From positions 7,384 through 71,383 of the forward strand of contig NHNW01000029.1 of the NCBI GenBank assembly GCA_002786025.1: a DNA stretch of 64,000 nucleotides, in the 5' to 3' direction. The notes beneath the pieces are model-generated. The model was not told the DNA's origin. It worked only from the letters and a program-made list of their open reading frames with translations, and ran no database searches. This DNA is from Zasmidium citrigriseum. Lineage: Eukaryota > Ascomycota > Dothideomycetes > Mycosphaerellales > Mycosphaerellaceae. Below are positions 42,034 through 52,822 of the stretch, in pieces (within the stretch, counting starts at the first letter, position 1; each line of letters begins with the position of its first letter). The position numbers were made by a program, and so were the translations under genes.

Positions 42034-43457
42034 ATGCTTCTGCAACGCATTCCAATCCTGGCGGGACTTCTGGCGCCCTGGGTGGTTCGTGATGGCCAAG
42101 ATATGGGATGGCCTATTCTTTTCTAACACACTCGCAGGCTGCTGCCCCAAATGCCACCAACACCTCTATCGCGGCCCCGTACTCGCCCACCCAAGCTCCA
42201 ATGTTCCAATTGAGCTCCGACTCGCAATTCGCATTTTACCTGGAAGAGACGCTCGCACTTGCGAACAATCTTGGATCAGCCACTGGAGAGGTGCTGCGAA
42301 TCGCTGTCGGATTAATACCCAAGGACTTCGAAAGCACCTACAATTCTTTCTTGCCAATGGCGGAGGCCATCGAGTCTCAAGCCAAGTCTGCCGAAGCCAA
42401 CAATGACACTATCTCTGCAAGACAGGCGTACTTTCGTGCTGCGAGTTACTACCGAGGGGCCGACTTCTTCCTCATTGGCAATCAGAGCGATCCGCGAAAT
42501 TACGAGCTTTGGGACAAGCAGCTCAATGCTTTTGACAAGGCGGTATCAATGATGGACTTCCCCATCTCCAAATTCAGTGTCACTGCCCATAGCCCCAACG
42601 TACCTGGGGGTATATTCCAAACGATCGGTCGCTTCTACAAGGCACCTGGCTCCCACGGAAAGACGCCAACTGTAGTCATGGGCAGTGGCTACGATGGATC
42701 TCAGGAAGAGCTGTTTCACGGACTTGGCTTGGAAATTCTGAAACATGGCTATAACGTTGTGACCTACGAGGGTCCTGGTCAGCCGACGGTTCGTCGACAA
42801 CAACAAATCGGTTTCATTCCTGACTGGTATAATGTCGCAACTCCAGTTGTTGACTATCTGAGCGGCCGATTCGAGGTCGACATGGAAAAGTTGGCGCTTA
42901 TTGGTATCTCGTATGGTGGAACACTCGCTCCCATCGCGGCAAGCAGAGAGCCCCGCTTCACTCAACTCCTTGCTATCGATGGGTTGGTGGATCTTCAACA
43001 AGAGACAAATGCTCAGTGGCCGTCTGAGATCATCGACCTGTACAAGAACGGTTCTGTCAAAGAATTCAATGCGGCACTCCATGATGTGCAAGTCAACACA
43101 ACTTGGCCCTCGTCATTCAGATGGATCGTTGATCAGACTCTCTGGGCCTTCAACACCACAAGTCCTTACGACGCCTACACCCGCCTTGGTAACATCACGA
43201 TGAGCCCCGAGATTGTCAAGACTATCACGCAGCCCACGTTCGTTGCGAAAGGGCAAGACGATCTTGAGTCGGCGAACCAGCCTCAGCTTGCCTATCAGTC
43301 ATTGGTCTCCAATCGACCTAATGGCAAGAATCTCACTACATTCCACGAGTTCAAGACGGCCACAGGTGCTGGTGAGCATACTTGTATCGGAGCGGAGGCG
43401 CAGCTGGCGCAGGTGGTCTTGGAGTGGTTGAAGGGACAGTGGGAGACGACAAATTGA
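42034..43457 (+). CDS. Secreted alpha/beta hydrolase
   Basis: Two exons, 42034-42084 (or 42081) and 42138-43457, give about 456 aa. The first exon encodes a short hydrophobic leader (MLLQRIPILAGLLAPW), so the protein is probably secreted. The hydrolase core shows the oxyanion region VVMGSGYDGSQEE and the nucleophile elbow GISYGG. The acid is likely in VAKGQDD and the His in GAGEHTC. An N-terminal helical domain resembles that of 2,6-dihydroxypseudooxynicotine hydrolase-like C-C bond hydrolases. Several N-x-S/T sites are present. The substrate is unknown. Two donors, 3 nt apart, both keep the frame. Confidence 0.78.
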
Positions 43458-43596
43458 CAACCGACGCATGTAGCGGGCATGGTCAACGTGAGCTGCACGT
43501 AAAATACAGCAAGGCAGCCTTCCTTCATACAGATGACCACCATCCGACTGTCTTTTCCATGTCTCTTTGGGATTCGGGGAGGCAAGGCACGAACTC

Positions 43597-45317
43597 CTAA
43601 ACATTCTCCTTCCCCTCGACCTCCGCTTTCGACCTCGTCTCTTCCACGTCATCCGAAGTCGAATGCGGCAAACCCGACGTATGATGATGCTTCTCCATAT
43701 TTGACACGAGAATGTGTGATGTCTCGAAAAGCCGATCGATCGATTCTAGACTGCGTCCGCTCGTCTCGGGCAAGAATAATAGCACGAGGAGGAACCACAC
43801 GAGGTTCAATCCACCGTAGATGAAGAAGCCATAGCCTCCTATACTATTGAACATGACGGGATTGTACAGCGTCCCGGCGCCGAGTCCAACGGCCCAGCCG
43901 ATGATGCCGAAGGCCATGCCGCGGGAGCGTACTTCAGTGGGAAAGATCTCGGCTGTGATAGATTGTCAGCGAAAGTCTGCCTTGAAGTTGGAAAGATCAT
44001 CGTGGAGCTTACCGGGATAGTTAAAGTTGATGATCAGGTAGGTCGAGGAGTATATCAGGGTGAAGACGAAGATGAACGACACTGAAGCGCTGCCGTACTG
44101 GCTCGCTTGGTCTGGATTTGATGTTGTCAAGACAGACATGGCGCCGATGATCCACATACAAGCACTCTGTGCGAGTGCGCCCCATAGCAGGGTCAAGCGC
44201 CGGCCGACTGGATCGATGGTAAACATGGAAATCACCGTACCAAGGATTCCCACGGTGTTGTTCAGAGCAGACAGCCACTCGGCCTTCTCCTCGCCCCAGC
44301 CGGCTTGCTGGATCAACGAGGGGGCGTAGATGGTGGTGGCAGCTATGCCGGTGCCGACTTGCGTGAACAAGGGAAGCAGCAGTGCGAGTTGAGTTCGATG
44401 CGCGAAGTGCTGGCCGTCGCCGTGGAGACCTAGCAACATGGACAAGTAACCATTCCGCGCCGAATTGGCCTTTGCATATTGCACGCTAGCCAGGATCTCC
44501 CGATACTCGCTCTGGACGGCCTCGTTGTTCTTGTCGCCTTCTGCGCGGACATGCGCGAGCACTTCCAGAGCCTCTGCCGATCTATCGACTGATAGCAAGT
44601 AACGCGGGCTCTCTGGCACGAAAGGCAGCAAACAGAAGAGAACAAGCGGCGGAACGGCATTGATGGCAAAGGGCAGGCGCCAACGTATCTGGCTCTGTCC
44701 ACCGTCGACGTAACTCAGTCCGAAACCTAGCCAGTACGCCAAAGCGATGCCGATGTAGTTCGAAAGATAAACGAGGGCGAAGAGCTTGCCACGGTGGGCG
44801 GCCTCGGAGACCTCACTGACCCAGGTTGGTGCGATGGCATTCATGTGTCCTACGCCCACGCCAGCAATGACTCTCGCACAGATGATCCATGGCTGTGATT
44901 GTGCGCTTGCTTCAAGAGCGATCCCAAGCATGCACCAAAGAGCTCCGGTCTGCAAGGCCGTCACACGTCCCAGAGTGTCGGAAATCCATCCGGACAGGAG
45001 ACAGCCCCAGATTGTCCCGAAGTAATAGATGCTTGTGATGCCACCTTGTGTGATGACCTTGTCGGCCATGCCACTGTCGTTCTTCGATATGTTGACCGTG
45101 TTCAAGTAATTGGGTGAGGCATTTGCGACCCCAATGACACCTTGAGCATAACCCTCATATGCCACGGCTGCAGCATTAGCCACAAGAATACTAAACGCAA
45201 AGACCGTGTCAGCTAGTGATACTATTATGCTTTCGAGTTGGATTGAAGTGATGCGTACAGCCCAAGCACATTGCGGCTTTTCATGCGCTTCCACGCTTTT
45301 ACGGCGAAAATTGCCAT
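43597..45317 (-). CDS. MFS sugar transporter
   Basis: Three exons (45317-45259, 45190-44013, 43952-43597) give 530 aa. It is a twelve-helix major facilitator of the sugar porter family. The motifs GWISDTLGRV after helix 2, PESPRYLLS at the end of helix 6, RGMAFG after a spliced AEIFPTEVRSRG, and PETSGRSLESID after helix 12 are typical. The first intron joins VLGL to ILVANAAAVAYEGYAQG, which makes a normal first helix. It is divergent from the first AnmK-like kinase (448 bp between starts), so it may import the sugar that kinase uses. Confidence 0.9.
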
Positions 45318-45765
45318 GTCGACTTCAATGCCACCGGCGTAGTGTTCTGCAAGCCTGCAGACGCATATGCAGAATAAACATCAAGTAGAGTGCAAGGAGT
45401 CTGAGAAAATAGAATAGCTCCTCGCTCGGAAGCGCCACCTGCTTGTCATGGTAACGATCAAGGCTAGGCGGCTAAACGCTTAAAGTGTCTTGCAGCGTTC
45501 TCCCGCGGCAGATCGGCCTCGGAGAGGTGGCGAATGCGCCAAGGTGGTCCAATGTCTTTGATCTCAGAGGCCCAGTGAGCGGAACGAGCGGTATTGGGGC
45601 TAGTTGCGTGACCGGCGGCATGTGCGCTGCAAAGTGCCGGCTTGTAACACGCAACGCTTGCAGCTTACCACCGCTGAAGCCTTTGCATGACCACTTTGCC
45701 ATCTGAGGGCAGGGAGATCAACAACCTCCAGCATTGACAACTCGGGAAAAGACAAGCCAAGCAGC
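45318..45765. promoter_or_regulatory. Divergent promoter region, sugar transporter / AnmK-like kinase 1
   Basis: 448 bp between the two start codons. No binding site could be assigned. CGG-type half sites would be expected for the neighbouring Zn2Cys6 regulator. Confidence 0.5.
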
Positions 45766-47046
45766 ATGGTCGGCCACGAACCGCTTTCCCTTAGGGTCAT
45801 CGGTACCAACCAAGGCACAAGCATGGATGGTTTGGATATCGTCCTCGTCCACTTCACACAGGACTCCCCTGGCCAGCCACTTTACATGAAGATCCTCGAG
45901 CACGGAGAGGTGGAGTTCCCCAAGGACTTGAAGCGCAAGGTCATGAGGTTAATCAAAACCAACGAAACATCGCCCGAAGAGATGGCAGTGGTCAACGCAC
46001 GACTGGGCGAGTTCGCTGCTCAGGCTATTCATGAGTTTGCAGCCGAGCATGGCTTCAGCGTCCATGACGATGTCGACTTGATTGGTGGACAAGGCCAAAC
46101 GATATGGCATCTGCCTCTCCCAGATTTGTTTCCAGGTCGAGACGTCTGTCGTGCCCACTTGGACATGGGGGAGATCTCCATCATTGCCGCAAACACGGGC
46201 AAGACCGTGGTTGGCAATTTCAGAGTGTCTGATATGTCTCTTGGCCGACAAGGATGTCCGATCTTCTCGGCGCTGGACAGCCTGCTCGTAAACCACCCGA
46301 CCAAGAATCGTGCAGTGCAAAACATCGGCGGTATCGCGAACTTCTCCATCTCACGTGCTGGCGATGTCGAGGAGCACTTCGATTTTGATACCGGTCCTGG
46401 CAATGTCTTCATCGATGCCGCAGTTCGATATTTCACGCACGGAGAGCTGCAATATGACAAGGATGGGCAAATGGGCGCCCGAGGAAAGGTTGATGACGGG
46501 ATAGTACGCGAGGTTCTGCAGCAACCATATTTCGTGCATGACATTCCCAAGACGACCGGCCGCGAGACGTTTGGTGATAGCATGGCGGAGGATTTGTGCA
46601 AGCGCATGATCGCTGCTGGTGCAAGTCCTGAAGACTGTGTGGCAACCATCACTCGCATCACGGCGCAGTCACTGGTAGACCACTACCGCCGCTACGCACC
46701 ACAGCCGCTGCACGAGATCTTCATGGGCGGCGGGGGTAGCTACAATCCGAACATTGTCAACCATCTCCGACAAGAACTTCCGGACACACGGCTTGCATTG
46801 ATCGACGAGATTGGGGTTCCTGCGTCGGCAAAAGAGGCGTTGGGCTTTGCTCTGTACACGTGCGAAGCGTTTGTGGGCCGGCCTCTGATGGTTCCTCGTT
46901 GTGTGGAGTCTTCACGGGCGGGTGTCATCGGCCACATCCAGCCAGGCGACAACTACTTCGGGCTCCGGAGACATGTCGTGCGCTTCTGGGGCGACTGGGA
47001 GGGCGGAATGGTGGGGCCAACAAAGCAACTGGTGCTCGTCAAGTGA
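45766..47046 (+). CDS. Anhydro-sugar kinase, AnmK/levoglucosan kinase family, copy 1
   Basis: Single exon, 426 aa. ATP-binding GTNQGTSMDGLD (usual form GxxSGTSxDG), [34 protein letters not shown] and [13 protein letters not shown] are all family motifs. The C-terminal GGGGSYNPNI and SAKEALGFAL complete the fold. Family members phosphorylate 1,6-anhydro sugars with ring opening. Bacterial AnmK uses anhydro-MurNAc, and the yeast Lipomyces starkeyi enzyme uses levoglucosan to give glucose 6-phosphate. In a fungus with no peptidoglycan, levoglucosan or a related anhydro sugar is more likely. Ser in the first loop is Gln here (NQGTS versus NSGTS in copy 2). Confidence 0.88.
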   Translation: MVGHEPLSLRVIGTNQGTSMDGLDIVLVHFTQDSPGQPLYMKILEHGEVEFPKDLKRKVMRLIKTNETSPEEMAVVNARLGEFAAQAIHEFAAEHGFSVHDDVDLIGGQGQTIWHLPLPDLFPGRDVCRAHLDMGEISIIAANTGKTVVGNFRVSDMSLGRQGCPIFSALDSLLVNHPTKNRAVQNIGGIANFSISRAGDVEEHFDFDTGPGNVFIDAAVRYFTHGELQYDKDGQMGARGKVDDGIVREVLQQPYFVHDIPKTTGRETFGDSMAEDLCKRMIAAGASPEDCVATITRITAQSLVDHYRRYAPQPLHEIFMGGGGSYNPNIVNHLRQELPDTRLALIDEIGVPASAKEALGFALYTCEAFVGRPLMVPRCVESSRAGVIGHIQPGDNYFGLRRHVVRFWGDWEGGMVGPTKQLVLVK

Positions 47047-47364
47047 TGAGTGTTGTTGCCGTCCACGGAGCGGCCAATGTCGTGGATTTCAGTCTCTTTG
47101 CGCACTTCTTTGTTTCTTGTCCCGTTCGGAGCAACGATATTTCTGGATGTGTGCATAGATAGTGCCATAAAAGAACGTGAGAGGGAGGAAGGGATTTGTC
47201 AAATAGGGGTAGGTGCCAAGGCGACTGCGGGGCTCCCGAGGCTCCCAGCCTCCTCCCATCGTCGGTCGACGTCACCTCGCCGCTCCTCTACCGTACATCT
47301 ACTTGTATTCCACCACATATTCACCGCTTACCATGTCATCGCTGGGGCAAATGCATTTCCAAGA
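47047..47364. other. Intergenic, promoter of Zn2Cys6 gene
   Basis: The reading frame of the downstream regulator stays open through this stretch, but its translation looks non-coding. I treat it as a 5' region. Confidence 0.45.
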
Positions 47365-49248
47365 ATGGAGGAATCGTCGACACGGGCGCTGAAGAAGCGA
47401 CGCATCTCACGGGCGTGCGATTACTGCCACCAGAGAAGCAAGCGTTGTCGTCCCAGCGCTTCGGGAACACGCTGCCAGAATTGCGTAGCCTTCGATCAGC
47501 GATGCACTTTCGATCGACCTCAGAAGAGACGCGGTATTCCCGCTCGCTCGCAGAACCCCGCTGCGACTGCGCCCGCACGGCATCGAGACGGCCACGGCTC
47601 TCCGAGAACGACAAGGTCCGCAGCCGCGCCTCCAGCAGGCCCGTCTTCGCGACAATCTGGCGCATCTTCAAATCTTCCTGCCCCCCGCCTACCCCGAGCG
47701 CCGTGTGAGGAAGCGGATATCCCCAACAATCCATGGCAGGCCCAATGCCCTGCCAGTCATGCCACTATCATGGACCTGGTCGAGCTCTTCTTCGAGATTG
47801 TGTACCCCATGTTCCCGCTGTTCCACCAACCGTCATTCCTCCGCCAGATATCTAGGGCAGAATACGCTTCAGACCGATCGCTGTTTGCCGTAACGATGGC
47901 CTGTTGTGCGCTTGTATCTGCCCGGGTGAGAGATGGCGCTGTTTTCAATCCGCGGTGGGATCTGGCCAGCTTGCAGCATCCTCGGCCAGAGATCTACTAC
48001 GAGGACGCAGGACGGGTTCTGTGTCAACAATCCTCCCAAACAGATCTCAACGTTTTACGAGCTCATGCTATCCTTGCCCTTGCGGCAATTCAGGACGGGA
48101 AAGTCCGCGATATGCACATTAATCTTGGCCGCTATCATACTATCGTGGCCGCGGAGGGGCTTCACGATGAGAACAATTGGCCTCAAGGACTGGGCTTGGT
48201 GGAAAGAGAGGAGCGGCGGAGATTGTTCTGGTCTGTCTACACTCTCGACATCTTCACTTCAGTTGTCTGGGGAGGTGTCATTCGCAACCGAGAGTACCAA
48301 TCGAATGTATCGTACCCCACGGAGGCTGACGACGACATGTTTGACGACTCTGGTTTTGCAGACACGGGACTACCGTCGACCACCACAGATGGCTCCCCAA
48401 CAGGCAGCGAACAGTATGGCCACATGGCTATCAGCTGGATCGCCGGTCGCAACTTCGTCATCGATCTGTATCGGATATTGGAACACATCCTGATGCGTCT
48501 GGCCTCCCGAAAAGTTCGTGCTCAAAGACAGACTCTTGCGGATGAAGTGCTCCATGCATCAGACTCTTTGTCGCAGGAATCAGTGCTCAGCAGCGTTATG
48601 GAGATGTATGCCAGGCTTCCACAATGTTTCAAGGTGACCAACCCTGTCACATCAAAAGCACGACTCGACAGGTTTGGCTTCCAAGCCGCAGACATTATCG
48701 CCACCATCCAACTATTGCGCATGGTCTTGCTCTCTGCTGTAGGGGCTGGAGTCTCGGAGAAGTGCCAAGTTGCGCATGAAGTGGTAAGCGCATTCGTCGC
48801 GATACCCGCCACCTATCATCATGCAATCAGTGTTCCACTGTTGTTTCATCTCAGCATCATTGTGCAGATTATGGCGACGACGATGGAACAGCCATTGAGC
48901 GAGGGGGACTACGACAACATTCGAGAAATTATGATGACCATGGTCCGCCTACTCTCCACATTGGAATGGTTGCATGCCAGCAAAGACGCCAGTCAGCGTC
49001 TCAAAGATCAAATCTCTCGCATAGATGACTACATGGCTTCTCAGCGACATGATGTTCGAAATCAGACTGGAATAGTGACCTCTGCAGAGAGTTCATTGCA
49101 CTCAACTGAAGAATCTTCTCGCGGGGCAATACCCACCACGCTGGGCCAAAGGACGCTGAACGACACATTGGCACAGTCGCCGTTCCAACTTCCTTCTGAC
49201 TTGCTGGAAGAATTTTCCCAAATTTTTGATTTCTCGCATCTGCCGTGA
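47365..49248 (+). CDS. Zn2Cys6 transcription factor with fungal_trans domain
   Basis: Single exon, 627 aa from 47365. The zinc cluster is near the N-terminus: C18-DY-C21-HQRSKR-C28, then C37-QN-C40 and C47. An Ala/Pro/Arg-rich linker follows. The middle homology region runs from IMDLVELFFEIVYPMFPLFHQPSF to the typical ERRRLFWSVYTLDIFTS. The C-terminus ends EEFSQIFDFSHLP, a possible acidic activation tail. It lies between two AnmK-like kinases and near the sugar transporter, which suggests a pathway regulator. The open frame extends to 47050, but the ATG at 47365 places the cluster where this family has it. Confidence 0.9.
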   Translation: MEESSTRALKKRRISRACDYCHQRSKRCRPSASGTRCQNCVAFDQRCTFDRPQKRRGIPARSQNPAATAPARHRDGHGSPRTTRSAAAPPAGPSSRQSGASSNLPAPRLPRAPCEEADIPNNPWQAQCPASHATIMDLVELFFEIVYPMFPLFHQPSFLRQISRAEYASDRSLFAVTMACCALVSARVRDGAVFNPRWDLASLQHPRPEIYYEDAGRVLCQQSSQTDLNVLRAHAILALAAIQDGKVRDMHINLGRYHTIVAAEGLHDENNWPQGLGLVEREERRRLFWSVYTLDIFTSVVWGGVIRNREYQSNVSYPTEADDDMFDDSGFADTGLPSTTTDGSPTGSEQYGHMAISWIAGRNFVIDLYRILEHILMRLASRKVRAQRQTLADEVLHASDSLSQESVLSSVMEMYARLPQCFKVTNPVTSKARLDRFGFQAADIIATIQLLRMVLLSAVGAGVSEKCQVAHEVVSAFVAIPATYHHAISVPLLFHLSIIVQIMATTMEQPLSEGDYDNIREIMMTMVRLLSTLEWLHASKDASQRLKDQISRIDDYMASQRHDVRNQTGIVTSAESSLHSTEESSRGAIPTTLGQRTLNDTLAQSPFQLPSDLLEEFSQIFDFSHLP

Positions 49249-49328
49249 ACTGTCATGAGGGTCGCCATTTGTTCGCCTCTCGCGGAGGGGATATGCATTT
49301 CGATGCAACGCGGAGCAGCACAACAACT

Positions 49329-50675
49329 TCAGCGCTTCATATTGCCATTCTTCGCACCAACATTCACCATTTCAACCACCGGCTTGAGTCGATCCACCTC
49401 TCCACCAAAAAGCATCCCTTTTCTCATGACCGAGCGATAGTTCGCTCCCGGACTAACTTTGCCCAGGACGTAAGGCTCCCGCGTTTCGACTTGGTCCGGC
49501 ACTGGTATACTTCGACCTACGACCGCCTCCATACCCTGCCACGCGAACGTGATTGCTTCTTTAGCATCAGCAGGTACGCCCGCTTCGTCCAACATTACGA
49601 TTCTCGTGTCAGGGAACGCCCGCTGCATGTATTCCACAATATTAGGATTCTTGGCTCCGCCACCGCACATGAAGATCTCAGCGAGTGGGCCGTATTGTGT
49701 GGGCATGTAGCGGTGGTAATGATCGACAATCGCCTGGGCGGTGATTCTGGTAACCGTCGCTACGACATCATTTGCCGAGAGTCCTTTCTGCAATCCCCGT
49801 TCTATGAGATCGTGCGCAATAGTATCTCGGAAAACCTCACGACCAGTCGTTTTCGGCGGCGGTTTCGAGAAGTACGGATGCTGGCTGAGGAATTCATCGA
49901 CTATGTCTTGATCGACTCTGCCGGCTCGTCCCATCTCGCCGTTCTTATCGTACTCCCGCTCCCCGTTGGTAAAGTGTCTGACGACGGCGTCGATAAAGAC
50001 GTTCCCCGGACCGGTGTCGAAATCGAAGTATTCCAGATTCAGTCTCCCGCTCCGATCAGGAGGGATGAAGCAAACATTTGCGATGCCCCCAATGTTTTGG
50101 CATGCGCGAAGCTTGGTTGGATGATGGAGGAGAAGCGAGTCGAAGAAGGCGATTAATGGCGCTCCCTGCCTCCCTGCGGCTTGATCTGATACGCGAAAGT
50201 CCGTAACGGTAGTGATGCCGGTTCGACTAGCAATGAAGGTCCCCTCCGCCATCGTCAACGCCGATCGAGTCTGGTGTTCTTCCGGCATACTGAGGAGCCA
50301 AATCGTCTGACCATGAGAGCCAATGGCATCAATAGAAGACAGCGGAACATTGTGTCTCGACGAGAATTCCAACACGGCGCTCGCGAAAGTCTCTCCCAAA
50401 AGCACGTTCACCTCCGACAGCTCCTCTGGCGTGGTGGTATTCTTGAGGATCATGTTCATCACGCGCTTCTTGATGATTTGATCTAGCGGGATCTCGTCGT
50501 ACTGAAGAAGCTCGAAGTGCATGGGTGCGCTGGGTGAGGTTTGGCGGAATCGACAAAGGGCGCAGTCGATGCCGTCCATGGACGTGCCTGAGTTCAAGCC
50601 TAGCACTGTGAGATCCAGAGCTGGGCTGGTGCTGTGGCCGTTCGTGGTGGGCATTGTTTCGGCTGACGGTGCCAT
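49329..50675 (-). CDS. Anhydro-sugar kinase, AnmK/levoglucosan kinase family, copy 2
   Basis: Single exon, 448 aa. Motifs follow those of copy 1 but are closer to the family consensus: [58 protein letters not shown] and [14 protein letters not shown]. The gene is convergent with the Zn2Cys6 gene (80 bp apart). The two kinases are clearly paralogous yet well diverged, so they may prefer different anhydro sugars, or one may be peripheral. Confidence 0.88.
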   Translation of the reverse strand: MAPSAETMPTTNGHSTSPALDLTVLGLNSGTSMDGIDCALCRFRQTSPSAPMHFELLQYDEIPLDQIIKKRVMNMILKNTTTPEELSEVNVLLGETFASAVLEFSSRHNVPLSSIDAIGSHGQTIWLLSMPEEHQTRSALTMAEGTFIASRTGITTVTDFRVSDQAAGRQGAPLIAFFDSLLLHHPTKLRACQNIGGIANVCFIPPDRSGRLNLEYFDFDTGPGNVFIDAVVRHFTNGEREYDKNGEMGRAGRVDQDIVDEFLSQHPYFSKPPPKTTGREVFRDTIAHDLIERGLQKGLSANDVVATVTRITAQAIVDHYHRYMPTQYGPLAEIFMCGGGAKNPNIVEYMQRAFPDTRIVMLDEAGVPADAKEAITFAWQGMEAVVGRSIPVPDQVETREPYVLGKVSPGANYRSVMRKGMLFGGEVDRLKPVVEMVNVGAKNGNMKR

Positions 50676-51562
50676 GGTGTGTATTGATGCGATGATCGAA
50701 AGCGAAAAAGCGTCAGTTCAGCGTCGAGAGCAATATCCAAAGGCTAGCTGCTGGTGAAGAGTCTATCTGCGTGGCTGCTCGCGTGGATGACATGCGCATT
50801 TGGAGTCGTGGCATTGTTTCACCTGCGCATAAACGGCTAAACGCTTGTGAACGTCTTTGTGCGTCCGAAGAGCCGAGACGGGATCGCCATCATGAACAGA
50901 CCGAAACACCCGGACAACAACAACTCCTGCGACGTTAAGATCTGTATCAGGAAGGCCCAAATACATGACGATGCCACCGATAAAAGTGATATGATCATGT
51001 CCAGAACTCTAGACGACCGCCATCGCTTGGCTTCATGGCTGTATATCAACCACGACTGAACGTAATGCAGTCTTGATCAAGCCCAGCGTCATAATGAATG
51101 TCAGCCGTCCGGCGAGTCCCTCCATCCACTTGAACACACGCAGCGTCTGAACACACACGCAGCGTCTGAACACACGTAGCGTCTCTTCACCATCTATCAC
51201 TTCACCTTGGTGCCCAAATCGCCTTTGGTACGGCGCTAGCTCCGAGCTCACCTCGGTACCCGCACGTGTGGATCTTCACCTGCCTACTAGAGGCTATTTC
51301 TTTCGCGAGTTCGCTGCTCTCTCCATGGAAATTCTGCTTAGCGTGGGAGGGCTCACGACCAGTAGTGTGTAGAGCTTTAATGACCTCATCCTGCGCTCAG
51401 TCGGAAGGTGCGGTTGCGATGGAGGATGACGCCGAGGGCCTGCCTAGTAGAACTACAGCCATTGTTGAAAGTTCTCAATAAGAGGAAGTGCAATGCACAT
51501 GCGCATGCGTCTCCTTTGAGCCCAAACATCTACTCACAGACGCTCTGACACTACACCGCACA
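50676..51562. other. Intergenic, divergent promoter region
   Basis: Lies between AnmK-like kinase 2 (-) and the SDR gene (+). It holds the short tandem repeat at 51132-51184. No gene recognised. Confidence 0.5.
51132..51184. repeat. Short tandem repeat, three units of 17-19 bp
   Basis: Units: GAACACACGCAGCGTCT, the same with an extra AC, and GAACACACGTAGCGTCT. They lie head to tail with no spacer. Confidence 0.8.
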
Positions 51563-52460
51563 ATGACATTCGAAGTTCTCGACTTTCGCTGTGCCCTGGT
51601 AAGTAATGCAGTCTGGTGCCGCTTATATTTCAGCCCCTAACACTCGACACCAGATAACGGGCGGCAGTGGAGGAATTGGACGTGCTATGGCGGAGAACTT
51701 TCTCTCTCGAGGTAAACGAGTGATCATCTGCGGCCGAACAGAATCGAAACTTCAATCGGCGTCCAACGAGATGGGAAATTGTCCTTACTACGTGCTCGAC
51801 ACCAGCCGAACCTCTGACATCCCAGACTTTATTTCTAAAGTCATAAAAGAACATCCTGATCTGGACTGCTTGGTCAACAATGCCGGTGTTCAAAGGCCAC
51901 TGGATGTAAACACGATGGATGCAAAAGAGTTCATCGAAAAATCAGACAACGAGATCTCAACGAATATCAACGGGCCATTGCACCTAGCGGTTGGATTACT
52001 ACCTCACTTTAGAAAGCGGCCTGGCGCTGTCATTATGAACGTGTCGTCGGTTTTGGGATTCATCCCTACGTCAGTCATCAACCCGGTGAGTATCCCTCAA
52101 CAAATTACCAATTGGAAAGCTGACAGCGACGGCTAGGTATACAACGGCACAAAGTCCTTCGTACATTTCTGGTCCATGAACCTTCGAACTCAGCTCGAGC
52201 AAGCCGGCAGCAACATTCGCGTCATCGAAATCGCACCGCCGACAGTCTCTACAGACTTGCACCGCGAGCGCGAGAATCCGAACGATAACAGCAAGGAAGC
52301 AAATCCCAACGCCTTGAGCTTAGAAGAGTTTATGGATCAGCTGAGCCACTATTTGGAAGAAGGTCAAGAAACAATTGGTGTTGGACCTAGCCGAAAAGTG
52401 GTCGATCGATGGAATGAAGAGTTCTTGGGTGATTATACCAAAGCTGCGAAGGGTACCTGA
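51563..52460 (+). CDS. Short-chain dehydrogenase, DltE-like
   Basis: Three exons (51563-51598, 51654-52085, 52137-52460) give 263 aa. The cofactor loop TGGSGGIG is joined across the first intron (ALITGG). The conserved NNAG appears in CLVNNAGVQRP. The catalytic Ser lies in MNVSSVLGF and Tyr-x3-Lys in YNGTK, which is restored by the second intron. CGRTESKL after beta-2 suggests NADP(H). The closest pattern I know is the bacterial DltE-type SDR. The substrate is unknown. It borders the anhydro-sugar cluster but may not belong to it. Confidence 0.85.
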
Positions 52461-52822
52461 TCGATGGACAGATTGTAGCTGAAATTCGAGAGGCGTAGGC
52501 CATGTACCAGGATAACAGGTTCAGGTACGACATGTGTCGATGCTTGATCCTATAAATCAAGTCGGCTCGTTGCACACAACAAGGCTTGAACAACCAGCAG
52601 TCAAAGAACCTCAGACGACCAGAGCGTGAGCAGGTTCATCAGTTGACAAGTGAATCCACTCGTTCATCGTCATATGCAGTCACATGCAAGATACATCACC
52701 ATTTGCAAATATCTCGAGCTCCTTCCCTTCAGGTTCTCCATACTTGGTCTGTCGCTCCGCACCTACCTTCTCAAACATCGCAGACGGACACAACATCGCA
52801 AAAGACATCTTCCGCAGCCGCA
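52461..52822. other. Intergenic, promoter of FLDL-family copy 1
   Basis: Contains TCACATGC at 52680-52687, 136-143 bp before the start codon of the next gene. Confidence 0.5.
52680..52687 (+). promoter_or_regulatory. TCACATGC half-element upstream of FLDL-family copy 1
   Basis: Matches the left half of the element shared by copies 2-4. The right half (TAGCG) is not present at the same spacing. Confidence 0.3.

Noticed and set aside
47050..47364. N-terminal extension of the second Zn2Cys6 protein
   Set aside because: The frame is open, but the sequence lacks any domain and the zinc cluster normally lies near the N-terminus.
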